The notes: generated by a model not told the origin, from the sequence alone. A DNA stretch of 40,855 nucleotides from an uncultured Eubacteriales bacterium (GCA_934636435.1 CAKUAQ010000016.1:1-40855), one strand, 5' to 3'. Shown: positions 1 through 7,067, counted from the stretch's first letter. A program made the numbers and translations.

Positions 1-1
1 A

Positions 2-274
2 CTGCTGGGTGGCGGCGGTGTGGACGGCTGCATTCATCGCGCTGCAGGACCGGAGCTGCTGGCAGAATGCGAAACGCTCCACGGCTGCGAAACCGGGAGC
101 GCAAAAATCACGAAGGGCGACAAGCCACCCTGCAAATATGTCATTCCTTGTTACTCTGAGAAAAATGATGGAGATTATTTTTACATGCGGGATAAAACGC
201 AGGACGGCCGTTATTTTATCCTGACGCTGTCCGCCATGGAAAAGCAGCTTGAGGATACCGGCTTTAGGGAGTAG
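2..274 (+). pseudogene. Truncated macro-domain (ADP-ribose-binding) protein, 3' part only
   Basis: The reading frame is already open at the left window edge. Its first residues, LLGGGGVDGCIHRAAG, are the glycine-rich ADP-ribose-binding loop of macro domains (O-acetyl-ADP-ribose deacetylase type), followed by the expected AECETLHGCETGSAKITKG segment. After KYVI the family normally continues with HTVGP and about 90 more residues. Here the sequence instead switches to about 42 unrelated residues and stops at 272-274. I therefore read this as a macro-domain gene that lost its C-terminal half and gained a foreign tail. The tail (DYFYMRDKTQDGRYF and on) is not recognised. A decayed IS3 element begins about 35 bases downstream, which fits local rearrangement. 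The start lies outside the window, so the N-terminus is unknown. An intact chimeric protein cannot be excluded. Confidence 0.6.
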
Positions 275-309
275 CTGCGTTTTGCGGTGAAACCATTATA
301 CCAAAAGGG

Positions 310-541
310 ATGAGAGGTTCTCACCTTTCATTTAAGTTTACAATACGCGCTGTGTTGCAGAAATTCAGCTCGATGGAACACTTCAAGCGGGAATTGATCG
401 AATATCTGGATTATTGCAACAACCGCAAAGTCAAGGCAAAGCTTAAGGGCTTGCTGCCTGCAATTCACAGACAGCAAACCCTTTCGGCTGCTTGCAGAAT
501 TTTTATCCCGATTCTTTGTCTGACTTTTTGGGGTTACTTCA
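310..541 (+). mobile_element. IS3-family insertion sequence remnant (3' end of orfB plus right inverted repeat)
   Basis: Translation from about position 370 gives MEHFKRELIEYLDYCNNR and then KVKAKLKGLLPAIHRQQ, the C-terminus of IS3-family (IS150-like) OrfB transposases, downstream of the last catalytic acidic residue. The part before it (310-360) is only loosely similar. The element ends near 541 in a terminal repeat which, read inward, begins tgaagtaaccccaaaaag and contains cagaca. The same kind of end borders the second IS3 remnant at 20891-21511. The catalytic core and the left end are missing, so this copy is dead. The ORF runs on past the element, but that extension has no family support. 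Confidence 0.75.
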
Positions 542-676
542 GTGCCGGGGGATCTTTATTCACTGTCCGTTTTGATGGGTACAGTCCACATCCGTTTCTC
601 CGGGCCGCTGCTTTTTATGGGTACCGTTTCCTCTCCGGACTCCCGCCGACTATCTCCGGATGCCGGGGTTCAAACC
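542..676. other. Short intergenic stretch without a recognised feature
   Basis: This lies between the IS3 right end and the 3' end of the minus-strand kinase-like gene. It contains two similar gatgggtac / tatgggtac words and several tccgga words, but no convincing hairpin plus U-tract, so no terminator for the minus-strand gene is called. Confidence 0.4.
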
Positions 677-1300
677 TTAATCGGGGAACCGCAGGTTGGC
701 GTAGTAGGCGATGGTATCCACCGTCTGGTCGATACCGGTCTTGAGGCTGTCAATGACCAGATCGTAGCTTTCGATGCTGCCCCAGCGGGTATCGGCGTAG
801 AAATTGTGATAGCTGGCGCGGCGCTTATCCGTGCGCACAATCTCGTCCGCCGCCTTTTTCTCCGTGGTGCCGGGATGCCGCGCCAGCGCCCGGGCCACCC
901 GACTCTTGATATCCGCCCGGATGAACACGTTGATGACCTGATCCCGCTTTGCCAGCGCATAATCGGCACAGCGCCCGATGATCACGCAGCTCTCGCCCTT
1001 GTCCGCCAGCTTCTGGATGGTGTCGAACTGCGCCAGAAAAATTTTCTGGTGGATGGGGATGTCGTACTGCCCCATGGAGATGCCGTAATTCCCCAGCGAC
1101 AGCGAATACAGCAAGCTGCTGGTGGGCACCTCGTCGTACAGCTCAAAATTCTCCGGAGCCAGCCCGCTCTCCTCCGCGGCCAGCTTCAGCAGCTCCTTAT
1201 CATACACCGGAATACCCAGCTTCTCCGCCAGCTTCTTGCCGATCTCGTGGCCGCCGCTGCCGCTCTGCCGTCCGATGGTAATGATGGTTCCGTGCTTCAT
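677..1300 (-). CDS. Cytidylate kinase-like family protein (AAA_26 type)
   Basis: A 207-residue protein starting MKHGTIITIGRQSGSGG. It belongs by motif to the cytidylate-kinase-like P-loop family (PF13189). In this family the nucleotide-binding loop reads GRQSGSGGHEIG (residues 10-21) rather than the GxxGxGKS/T of true CMP kinase. The C-terminal half has the expected RADIKSRVAR and DKRRASYHNFYAD segments, the latter resembling the lid and substrate region of NMP kinases. The real substrate is unknown; a separate canonical cmk lies at 18059-18739, so this protein is probably not the essential CMP kinase. The start is supported by a GGAGGAAAC ribosome binding site just upstream (on the minus strand). 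The gene is divergent from pfkA and has its own promoter at 1347-1375. Confidence 0.85.
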   Translation of the reverse strand: MKHGTIITIGRQSGSGGHEIGKKLAEKLGIPVYDKELLKLAAEESGLAPENFELYDEVPTSSLLYSLSLGNYGISMGQYDIPIHQKIFLAQFDTIQKLADKGESCVIIGRCADYALAKRDQVINVFIRADIKSRVARALARHPGTTEKKAADEIVRTDKRRASYHNFYADTRWGSIESYDLVIDSLKTGIDQTVDTIAYYANLRFPD

Positions 1301-1346
1301 GGTTTGTTTCCTCCTTACTCGGTGTTGACCCGATGTTTCCTATATA

Positions 1347-1375
1347 ACTATACCAAATTTATGCGCATTTGTACA
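1347..1375 (-). promoter_or_regulatory. Predicted sigma-A promoter of the cytidylate-kinase-like gene
   Basis: On the minus strand, TGTACA (1370-1375), a 17-nt spacer and TATAGT (1347-1352) lie about 47 bases upstream of the start codon. The -35 box is a weak match, the -10 box and spacing are good. Confidence 0.5.
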
Positions 1376-1471
1376 GGGCTATTTTATAAAATTCGGACAT
1401 GTTTTTGATTTTTGTGAAAAACGGCAAACTGTCGATGCAACAAATATCCATTTTGCCGGAATAAAAATCCA

Positions 1472-1500
1472 TTGTCAACACCCCGACAACGGGATACAAT
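1472..1500 (+). promoter_or_regulatory. Predicted sigma-A promoter of pfkA
   Basis: TTGTCA (1472-1477), exactly 17 nt, then TACAAT (1495-1500). The leader to the pfkA start is about 140 nt. It contains no U-tailed hairpin that I can see, and an AAAGGAGC ribosome binding site sits just before the start codon. Confidence 0.7.
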
Positions 1501-1644
1501 ACCATTGGCTGTATAGGATCTGTGTCCGGTAAAGAACGCCGAAATCCGTTCTCAGACGGCATTTCCCGGTCTCTTTTGCGTTTCTTGAAACAGGCGGGCG
1601 ACAGTCCCTGACAATAAATACACGAGACAAAGGAGCAATGCACC

Positions 1645-2607
1645 ATGAAGAAGATTGCTGTGCTGACCAGCGGCGGCGACGCCCCCGGCATGAACGCGGC
1701 CGTGCGTGCCGTGGTACGTTCCGCCCTCCATGAGGGTATGGAGGTGTTCGGCGTTGTGCGGGGGTACAACGGCCTGATCAAGGGGGAGCTGATCCCCATG
1801 AATCTGCGCAGCGTATCCGATATCATTCATCGGGGCGGAACCGTCCTCTACACCGCCCGCAGCCCTGAATTCTGCACCGAGGAGGGCATGCAGAAGGCGG
1901 TGGATAACTGCCATAAACACGGCATCGAGGGTGTCGTGGTCATCGGCGGCGACGGCTCGTTCAAGGGCGCCCGGGACCTGACCGCCCATGGGATTCCCTG
2001 CATCGGTCTGCCCGGCACCATCGACAACGATATTTCCTGCTGCGACGAGACCATCGGCTACGACACCGCCATGAACACCATCGTGGAGATGGTGGACAAG
2101 CTGCGGGACACCTCCCAGTCCCATGACCGGTGCAGCGTGGTGGAGGTTATGGGCCGCCGGGCCGGGTGGCTGGCGCTGAACGCCGGCATCGCCGTGGGTG
2201 CCACCAGCATTCTGGTGCCGGAGGTTCCCTACGACTTCCAAAAGGATATCGTTGACCGGATGCAGGCCACCGCCCGCACCGGCAAGCATCATTTCATCAT
2301 CATTGTGGCCGAGGGCGTCGGCCATGTGCAGGAGCTGGCCGAGAAGATCGAGGAGGTCACCGGCGTCGAGGCGCGTGCCACCGTGCTGGGACACGTGCAG
2401 CGGGGCGGTTCCCCCACGGCGCGGGATCGGGTGCTGGCCAGCCGGATGGGCAATTATGCGGTGCGTCTGCTCCAGCAGGGCAAGGAGAACCGCGTAGTCG
2501 CTATCCAGAACGACCATGTGTGCGACTTCGACATCACCGAGGCGCTGGCTATGAAGAAGGCCTTTGATCTGGATCTGTATCGGGTATCCACGGAGATATC
2601 CATTTGA
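1645..2607 (+). CDS. pfkA: ATP-dependent 6-phosphofructokinase
   Basis: A 320-residue protein of normal bacterial length that phosphorylates fructose 6-phosphate to fructose 1,6-bisphosphate, the committed step of glycolysis, in the cytoplasm as a tetramer. The ATP-binding glycines are in LTSGGDAPGMN (7-17). GGDGS is at 101-105; the Gly at this position (104) marks the ATP-dependent rather than the PPi-dependent type. The catalytic loop PGTIDND is at 123-129 with the catalytic Asp at 127. The substrate-binding MGR motif is at 169-171, and QRGGSPTARDR binds fructose 6-phosphate. The start at 1645 follows AAAGGAGCAATGCACC. It is transcribed alone from 1472-1500 and ends at a strong terminator at 2635-2668. 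All key residues are present. Confidence 0.97.
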   Translation: MKKIAVLTSGGDAPGMNAAVRAVVRSALHEGMEVFGVVRGYNGLIKGELIPMNLRSVSDIIHRGGTVLYTARSPEFCTEEGMQKAVDNCHKHGIEGVVVIGGDGSFKGARDLTAHGIPCIGLPGTIDNDISCCDETIGYDTAMNTIVEMVDKLRDTSQSHDRCSVVEVMGRRAGWLALNAGIAVGATSILVPEVPYDFQKDIVDRMQATARTGKHHFIIIVAEGVGHVQELAEKIEEVTGVEARATVLGHVQRGGSPTARDRVLASRMGNYAVRLLQQGKENRVVAIQNDHVCDFDITEALAMKKAFDLDLYRVSTEISI

Positions 2608-2634
2608 TCTCTCTCCGATGTCCGATGTATGTGT

Positions 2635-2668
2635 GTGCCCCCGACGGTCGGTCGGGGGCACGCTTTTT
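2635..2668 (+). terminator. Rho-independent terminator of pfkA
   Basis: A perfect 11-bp stem, GTGCCCCCGAC (2635-2645) pairing with 2651-2661 around a 5-nt loop, followed by a five-T run (2664-2668). Confidence 0.9.
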
Positions 2669-2741
2669 GCGTCGAGTTGTTCGCCTCTGACGAACATTTC
2701 GGGAAATTTCTATAAAGCCTGTCCTTTTTTCTTGTCAACGG

Positions 2742-2770
2742 TTGACAAAGATTTGCGGGTACGCTACAAT
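2742..2770 (+). promoter_or_regulatory. Strong sigma-A promoter of the serC-serA operon
   Basis: Consensus TTGACA (2742-2747), 17 nt, then TACAAT (2765-2770). Transcription should start near 2777, giving an untranslated leader of roughly 85 nt that holds two GGAC/GTCC dyads. Confidence 0.85.
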
Positions 2771-2791
2771 ACTGTTTAACGGACTTTGCAA

Positions 2792-2828
2792 CGGACGTTT
2801 GTCCGCGTATCGGACGAACAGCTGTCCG
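2792..2828 (+). promoter_or_regulatory. Two adjacent CGGAC...GTCCG dyads in the serC leader
   Basis: CGGAC-4nt-GTCCG (2792-2805) and CGGAC-8nt-GTCCG (2811-2828) lie between the transcription start and the serC ribosome binding site. Each could be an operator half-site pair or a small RNA hairpin. The second contains GAACAGCTGTCC, one base away from a LexA-type GAAC-N4-GTTC, but I do not call it a LexA box. Confidence 0.4.
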
Positions 2829-2862
2829 CTGCAGCCGAATGATTTTATCGGAGGAATGAGAC

Positions 2863-3948
2863 ATGGCAAGAGTATACAATTTTTCCGCAGGACCGTCCAT
2901 GCTGCCGGAGAGCGTGCTACGCCGGGCGGCAGACGAAATGCTGGATTATGAGGGTTCCGGACAGTCTGTGATGGAGATGTCTCATCGCTCCAAGGTGTAT
3001 CAGGGCATCATCGACGGCGCCGAGGGACTGCTGCGGGAGGTCATGGGTATCCCGGATAACTATAAGGTGCTGTTTTTGCAGGGGGGCGCTTCCTCCCAGT
3101 TCGCCATGATTCCCATGAACCTGATGACCGGCAGCGGCAAGGCCGATTACGTGGTGACGGGTCAGTGGGCGAAAAAGGCCTATAAAGAGGCCGCCCGCTA
3201 CGGCAAGGCCCGGGTGGTGGCCAGCTCCGAGGATAAGACCTTCTCCTATATTCCCAAGCTGGATTCCGCAACCTTTGATCCGGAGGCGGACTATTTCTAC
3301 ATCTGCATGAATAACACCATCTACGGCACGGTGTACCACACTCTGCCGGATACCGGCAAGGTGCCGCTGGTGGCGGACGCCTCCTCCTGCATCCTGTCAA
3401 AGCCCATCGACGTGTCCAAATTCGGCATTCTCTACGCCGGCGCTCAGAAGAACATGGGACCCGCCGGTGTGACGGTGGTCATCATCCGGGAGGATCTCAT
3501 CGGCCACGCCATGGACATCACCCCCACTATGTTCAACTATCAGATCCATGCCGATAACGGCTCCATGTTCAACACCCCGCCCTGCTACGCCATCTATATG
3601 CTCAAGCTGGTGCTGGAATGGCTGAAGAACGACATCGGCGGTCTGGAAAATATGCAGGCCATCAACGAGAAAAAGGCGGCGCTTCTGTACGGCTTTCTGG
3701 ATCAGTCGAAGCTGTTCCGCGGCACGGTGGAGCCGGAGGACCGGTCGCTGATGAATGTGCCCTTTGTCACCGGGGATGCCGACGTGGACGCCGCTTTCGT
3801 AAAGGCAGCCACCGAGGCGGGCTTCGTGAATATCAAGGGGCATCGCTCCGTGGGCGGTATGCGGGCCTCTATCTATAACGCCATGCCGGTGGAGGGCGTG
3901 GAAAAGCTGGTCGCCTTTATGAAAGAATTTGAGGAGCAGCACGGCTGA
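2863..3948 (+). CDS. serC: Phosphoserine aminotransferase
   Basis: A 361-residue class-V aminotransferase, normal in length. It transfers the amino group of glutamate to 3-phosphohydroxypyruvate to give 3-phosphoserine (serine synthesis; the same enzyme can serve vitamin B6 synthesis). The N-terminus MARVYNFSAGPSMLPE is diagnostic. FLQGGASSQF (71-80) binds the cofactor phosphate, ADASS (171-175) supplies the Asp that pairs with the PLP ring nitrogen, and YAGAQKNMGPAG carries the PLP Schiff-base Lys at 196. The start follows CGGAGGAATGAGAC. It is the first gene of an operon with serA, which starts 29 bases after the serC stop. Confidence 0.97.
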   Translation: MARVYNFSAGPSMLPESVLRRAADEMLDYEGSGQSVMEMSHRSKVYQGIIDGAEGLLREVMGIPDNYKVLFLQGGASSQFAMIPMNLMTGSGKADYVVTGQWAKKAYKEAARYGKARVVASSEDKTFSYIPKLDSATFDPEADYFYICMNNTIYGTVYHTLPDTGKVPLVADASSCILSKPIDVSKFGILYAGAQKNMGPAGVTVVIIREDLIGHAMDITPTMFNYQIHADNGSMFNTPPCYAIYMLKLVLEWLKNDIGGLENMQAINEKKAALLYGFLDQSKLFRGTVEPEDRSLMNVPFVTGDADVDAAFVKAATEAGFVNIKGHRSVGGMRASIYNAMPVEGVEKLVAFMKEFEEQHG

Positions 3949-3976
3949 GCCGAGCTGCAAGTGAGGGAGCAAGCAT

Positions 3977-5134
3977 ATGAAGATTTGTACACTGAATAAA
4001 ATTGCCGCCTGCGGCACCGGGCGTTTCGGCGCCGGATATACCGTCGGCGAGGAGCTGGCCGACGCGGACGGCGTGATGGTGCGTTCCGCCGCCATGCACG
4101 ATATGGCGCTGCCGGACAGCCTGTGGGCCATTGCCCGGGCGGGCGCCGGGGTTAACAACATCCCCGTGGACGCCTGCAGCGAAAAGGGCGTTGTGGTATT
4201 CAACACCCCGGGAGCCAATGCCAACGCCGTAAAAGAGCTGGTGCTGGCGGGGCTGTTCCTGTCTTCCCGGAAGATCGTGGACGGCGTGCAGTGGGCCAAA
4301 ACCCTCAAAGGGGAGGGCGATGCCGTCGGCAAGCTGGTGGAGAAGGGCAAATCCGCCTTTGCCGGTCCGGAAATTCTCGGCAAAAAGCTGGGGGTTATCG
4401 GTCTGGGCGCCATCGGCGTGCTGGTGGCCAATGCCGCCACGGCACTGGGTATGGAGGTCTACGGTTACGATCCGTTTTTGTCGGTGGATGCTGCGTGGAA
4501 GCTGTCCCGCTCCATCCATCATGCCGCCACACTGGAGGAGATCTACACCGCTTGCGATTATATCACCGTCCATGTGCCGCTGACCCCGGACACCAAGGGG
4601 ATGATCGGCAAGGACGCCTTAGCCGCGATGAAGGACGGCGTGCGGGTGCTGAATTTTGCCCGGGGCGGGCTGGTGGACAGCGCGGCCATGCTGACGGCAC
4701 TGGAGAGCGGCAAGGTGGCTGCCTATGTGGTGGACTTCCCCAGCGATGATATGCTGGGCGTGACGAATGTGATCGCCATTCCCCACCTGGGCGCTTCCAC
4801 CCCGGAGAGTGAGGACAACTGCGCCGTGATGGCAGCCGACGAGCTGATGGACTATCTGGAGAATGGCAACATCACCCATTCGGTCAACTTTCCCGATATG
4901 AAGGTGCCCCGCAGCGGCGACACCCGCGTTTGTGTGCTGCATAAGAATGTGCCCAATATGCTGGCGCAGATCAGTGCCGTGGTCTCCGGCGCCGGGGTGA
5001 ATATCGCCTCCATGACCAATAAATCCCGCAAGGATTACGCCTATACCGTGCTGGATATCGAGGGCGCGGTCAAGGATTCCGTCTCCCGGGATATTGCGGG
5101 CATCCGGGATGTCATCCGGGTGCGGGTGCTGTAA
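3977..5134 (+). CDS. serA: D-3-phosphoglycerate dehydrogenase with C-terminal ACT domain
   Basis: A 385-residue NAD-dependent dehydrogenase that oxidises 3-phosphoglycerate to 3-phosphohydroxypyruvate, the first step of serine synthesis and the supplier of the SerC substrate. The Rossmann motif GLGAIG is at 142-147, the substrate- and catalysis-linked FARGGLVD at 228-234 (Arg 229) and the catalytic His in IPHLGAST at 270. After residue about 312 an ACT fold follows (VCVLHKNVPNMLAQIS), the domain that usually senses serine or folds as a regulatory dimer. It lacks the extra intervening domain of long SerA proteins, so it is the short ACT-type form common in Clostridia. The start follows GAGGGAGCAAGCAT. 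The serC-serA pairing supports the assignment, and a terminator lies at 5210-5246. Confidence 0.96.
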   Translation: MKICTLNKIAACGTGRFGAGYTVGEELADADGVMVRSAAMHDMALPDSLWAIARAGAGVNNIPVDACSEKGVVVFNTPGANANAVKELVLAGLFLSSRKIVDGVQWAKTLKGEGDAVGKLVEKGKSAFAGPEILGKKLGVIGLGAIGVLVANAATALGMEVYGYDPFLSVDAAWKLSRSIHHAATLEEIYTACDYITVHVPLTPDTKGMIGKDALAAMKDGVRVLNFARGGLVDSAAMLTALESGKVAAYVVDFPSDDMLGVTNVIAIPHLGASTPESEDNCAVMAADELMDYLENGNITHSVNFPDMKVPRSGDTRVCVLHKNVPNMLAQISAVVSGAGVNIASMTNKSRKDYAYTVLDIEGAVKDSVSRDIAGIRDVIRVRVL

Positions 5135-5209
5135 GCGCCCCGCCGCCCATGACCGGATTTCGCACACGGGCGACGGGCGGCTTTCACCTGCGCCTGCATC
5201 GAGTGAAGG

Positions 5210-5246
5210 AAACGGCACCCTGTCAAAAACAGGGTGCCGTTTGGTA
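5210..5246 (+). terminator. Rho-independent terminator of serC-serA
   Basis: A perfect 13-bp stem, AAACGGCACCCTG (5210-5222) with 5230-5242, loop TCAAAAA. The 3' arm ends in TTT, but the tail beyond it (GGTATATT) is only weakly U-rich. Confidence 0.8.
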
Positions 5247-5609
5247 TATTCGGGTGTTTGTTTTTTGACGCACCGGAGACGGCCGGAAAACGGTGGGTAT
5301 TCGAGCGCACATAGGCTTCTGCTTGTCGGAGCGGGTGTGGTGCACCTCCGGAGAGGGGGCACGGTCTGTTTTTGTGGGATTTACGCCGTTTTCCGCGAGT
5401 GCTCGACGGAGACAGCCAACGGCGCTGCCTTGCAAAGGGTAACCGGGGCATTAAGACGGTTTTTCCTGCGGGCGGTTTGGCTTCGGGGTATAGCGGTTTT
5501 GACGTCCCGGGATCGCTTTTGATGACCTTGAGAGCGGGACTCCCTTTCCGGCGTGTGCGGTTTTTGTCGAAAACGGCGACCGAAAAAGCAGCTGGGCAGC
5601 GAAAACCGG
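5247..5609. other. Intergenic region between serA terminator and ssrA promoter
   Basis: About 360 bases without a supportable gene. Open frames exist on both strands, but none has a ribosome binding site and recognisable protein content. The only clear signal is the ssrA promoter at its right end. Confidence 0.5.
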
Positions 5610-5638
5610 TTGACAGCCGCCGGAAAACTGCGTATAAT
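5610..5638 (+). promoter_or_regulatory. Consensus sigma-A promoter of ssrA
   Basis: TTGACA (5610-5615), a 17-nt spacer and TATAAT (5633-5638): a full consensus match, as expected for an abundant stable RNA. The mature tmRNA 5' end at 5660 lies about 15 nt beyond the likely start, consistent with a short leader removed by RNase P. Confidence 0.9.
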
Positions 5639-5659
5639 GAATCTGTATCCACGAGACAC

Positions 5660-6008
5660 GGGGGCGTAAAGGTTTCGACGGGGATCGTGCGATACGGTAA
5701 GCGAGTAGCGGCGCCGACCCGCTATAAAAGCGGCAAACCTGAAAGTAAACGACAACAATTCTGTTGCCCTGGCGGCCTAATTAGGCTGCCCGTCCTTCCC
5801 CGGAATACCGCGGCCGGGTGCGGGGCGTCGATGAGCGGTGAACGTGAACGGAGAGGTGCCACCCTCCCCGTCACGGCGTAGTGGCTACCGTAGCGAGCTG
5901 CCTGTCTGTCGGCGGCCCGTGAGGGGAATCCTCATAGACTGACTGCACTCGGAGAAAGCCGTATCAAGTGGTTTTCGGACGCGGGTTCGATTCCCGCCGC
6001 TTCCACCA
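5660..6008 (+). ncRNA. ssrA: Transfer-messenger RNA (tmRNA), one-piece
   Basis: About 349 nt with both tRNA-like ends. The 5' strand GGGGGCG (5660-5666) pairs with CGCUUCC just before the 3' ACCA ending at 6008 (seven pairs, two G-U). The T arm reads GCGGGTTCGATTCCCGC. The mRNA-like part encodes a proteolysis tag ending in ALAA: codons for N-D-N-N-S-V-A-L-A-A and then TAA. The AAGTA before the first Asn codon resembles the resume-site context of other tmRNAs, so the tag is probably A-NDNNSVALAA, although a GTA (Val) resume codon cannot be ruled out. tmRNA rescues stalled ribosomes together with SmpB (not seen in this window). A terminator follows at 6039-6065. Confidence 0.95.
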
Positions 6009-6038
6009 GAATGTGGAGAAAAAAAGATATCTCCTGCG

Positions 6039-6065
6039 AAAAGCCCGAACATATCGGGCTTTTTT
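6039..6065 (+). terminator. Rho-independent terminator of ssrA
   Basis: Stem AGCCCGA (6042-6048) with TCGGGCT (6054-6060), A-run before and T-run after, 30 nt downstream of the tmRNA CCA end. Confidence 0.85.
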
Positions 6066-6108
6066 GCTACCCAAACGGCGAGTTTTCTCTGTACCAAAGC
6101 ACAAGTGT

Positions 6109-6408
6109 ATGGTGGCGAATCACAAAAAAAGTTTTGACACCCCATATGGCAAACGGTATGTAGATCAATATTCTAACAAGGTCGGACATGAATCAAAAGT
6201 TGGATATACATCTGCTACAGATTTTGTAAAAACACAAATTGATAAAGATGTGTATTTAATTAATAACGGGGATATGGACAGTGCGCATTGGCATTTCTTT
6301 GAAAGCCCTGTTACAGGAAAGGCTGGAGCTTCCCAACCATTAAAAGATTATCTGGACTAAGCAAATATACTAACAGGTGGAAAAGTAACATATACCATCG
6401 GGAAATAG
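6109..6408 (+). pseudogene. Orphan polymorphic-toxin C-terminal domain, interrupted by an in-frame stop
   Basis: The frame encodes a segment (FDTPYGKRYVDQYSN, then HESKVGYTSATDFVKTQID, then AHWHFFESPVTGKAG) that resembles C-terminal toxin tips of RHS/contact-dependent systems. The E-S-K in HESKVGY and the WHFF block suggest a restriction-endonuclease-like nuclease fold (inference from family memory). TAA at 6358-6360 interrupts the frame right after LKDYLD, but the same frame continues with ANILTGGKVTYTIGK up to TAG at 6406-6408, matching how such domains usually end. There is no delivery or RHS region upstream: the frame backs into the ssrA terminator. The ATG at 6109 has no ribosome binding site. 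The base composition is AT-rich, unlike the neighbours. It looks like a toxin tip that was cut from its carrier and then inactivated. Confidence 0.6.
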
Positions 6409-6416
6409 GAGAAAAT

Positions 6417-6950
6417 ATGAAAATTCATTACCAATACATGATACCACCGTTTTTCAAGCCGTATCATGAGATGACAGCTAACGAGGCTAAACAATATTTT
6501 GAATATTATATTTCGCAGATTCCAAATCGGATTAACTATTTGCAAGAATTTCTTGAAAGTAATGCAAATAAACTGATTGAATTAGACTTTACGAAAAAAT
6601 CGTTAGTTGAGTTTTGGGATTGGTATGAGAATTTGCTGGTTGAACAGAAAGAAACAAATTACACTGATGGGACTCCTCTAAATCTTTCTTACGATGTATT
6701 AGGCATTAGTTCGGATTTTGCGATGTATTTGGGAGAAACATTTGTCAGAAATCATTCTTCAATTTATTGGGGATATAAGAAGAAACCCAAAAACAATTTC
6801 TATTTGAATTGGCCAAGTCTATTAGGTTTTCAAAAAAACTTAGTGCATTGTCCCGAAAATTCAATAAGTATACTTGTTTCTCGATCACTCGAAAAAAAAG
6901 ATAAGAATGCTATATTAAAATTATATAGCACATGGGAAGAATGGATATAA
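6417..6950 (+). CDS. Probable immunity protein of the adjacent toxin remnant
   Basis: A 177-residue, AT-rich, single-domain protein without signal peptide or membrane segment, rich in aromatic residues (for example WDWYENLL, HSSIYWGYKKK). It starts 8 bases after the end of the toxin-like frame, with a good ribosome binding site (TAGGAGAAAAT). Small acidic or aromatic cytoplasmic proteins at exactly this position are usually the cognate immunity proteins of polymorphic toxins, binding and blocking the toxin. I do not recognise a named Imm family. Because the toxin frame is broken, this gene may now act as an orphan antidote against related strains. The assignment rests on position and composition, not on sequence similarity. 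Confidence 0.55.
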   Translation: MKIHYQYMIPPFFKPYHEMTANEAKQYFEYYISQIPNRINYLQEFLESNANKLIELDFTKKSLVEFWDWYENLLVEQKETNYTDGTPLNLSYDVLGISSDFAMYLGETFVRNHSSIYWGYKKKPKNNFYLNWPSLLGFQKNLVHCPENSISILVSRSLEKKDKNAILKLYSTWEEWI

Positions 6951-7038
6951 GCTGACAGTATTGTAACTATATATTACATGGGTTCAAGTCATGACAGAGA
7001 AAGCACAAAAACATCTCTATTGTCCTGCCTCCACCAAT

Positions 7039-7067
7039 AAAAAAAGGCCCCTTCGGGGCCTTTTTTT
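7039..7067 (+). terminator. Strong bidirectional hairpin terminator
   Basis: A seven-A run, GGCCC (7046-7050), a C(UUCG)G-type loop, GGGCC, then a seven-T run. It closes the AT-rich toxin/immunity insert. It directly follows a CCTCCACCA word (7028-7036) that looks like a tRNA or tmRNA 3' end. Confidence 0.9.

Noticed and set aside
1552..2697. A 381-residue frame antisense to pfkA
   Set aside because: Low-complexity His/Gly-rich translation, no start signals; it covers the pfkA terminator and coding region.
2811..2828. A second LexA box in the serC leader
   Set aside because: GAACAGCTGTCC misses the GTTC half by one base, and SOS control of serine synthesis is not expected; kept only as part of the dyad observation.
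5968..6108. Upstream extension of the toxin-like frame into the tmRNA 3' end
   Set aside because: These codons overlap the tRNA-like domain and the ssrA terminator, so they are not protein coding.
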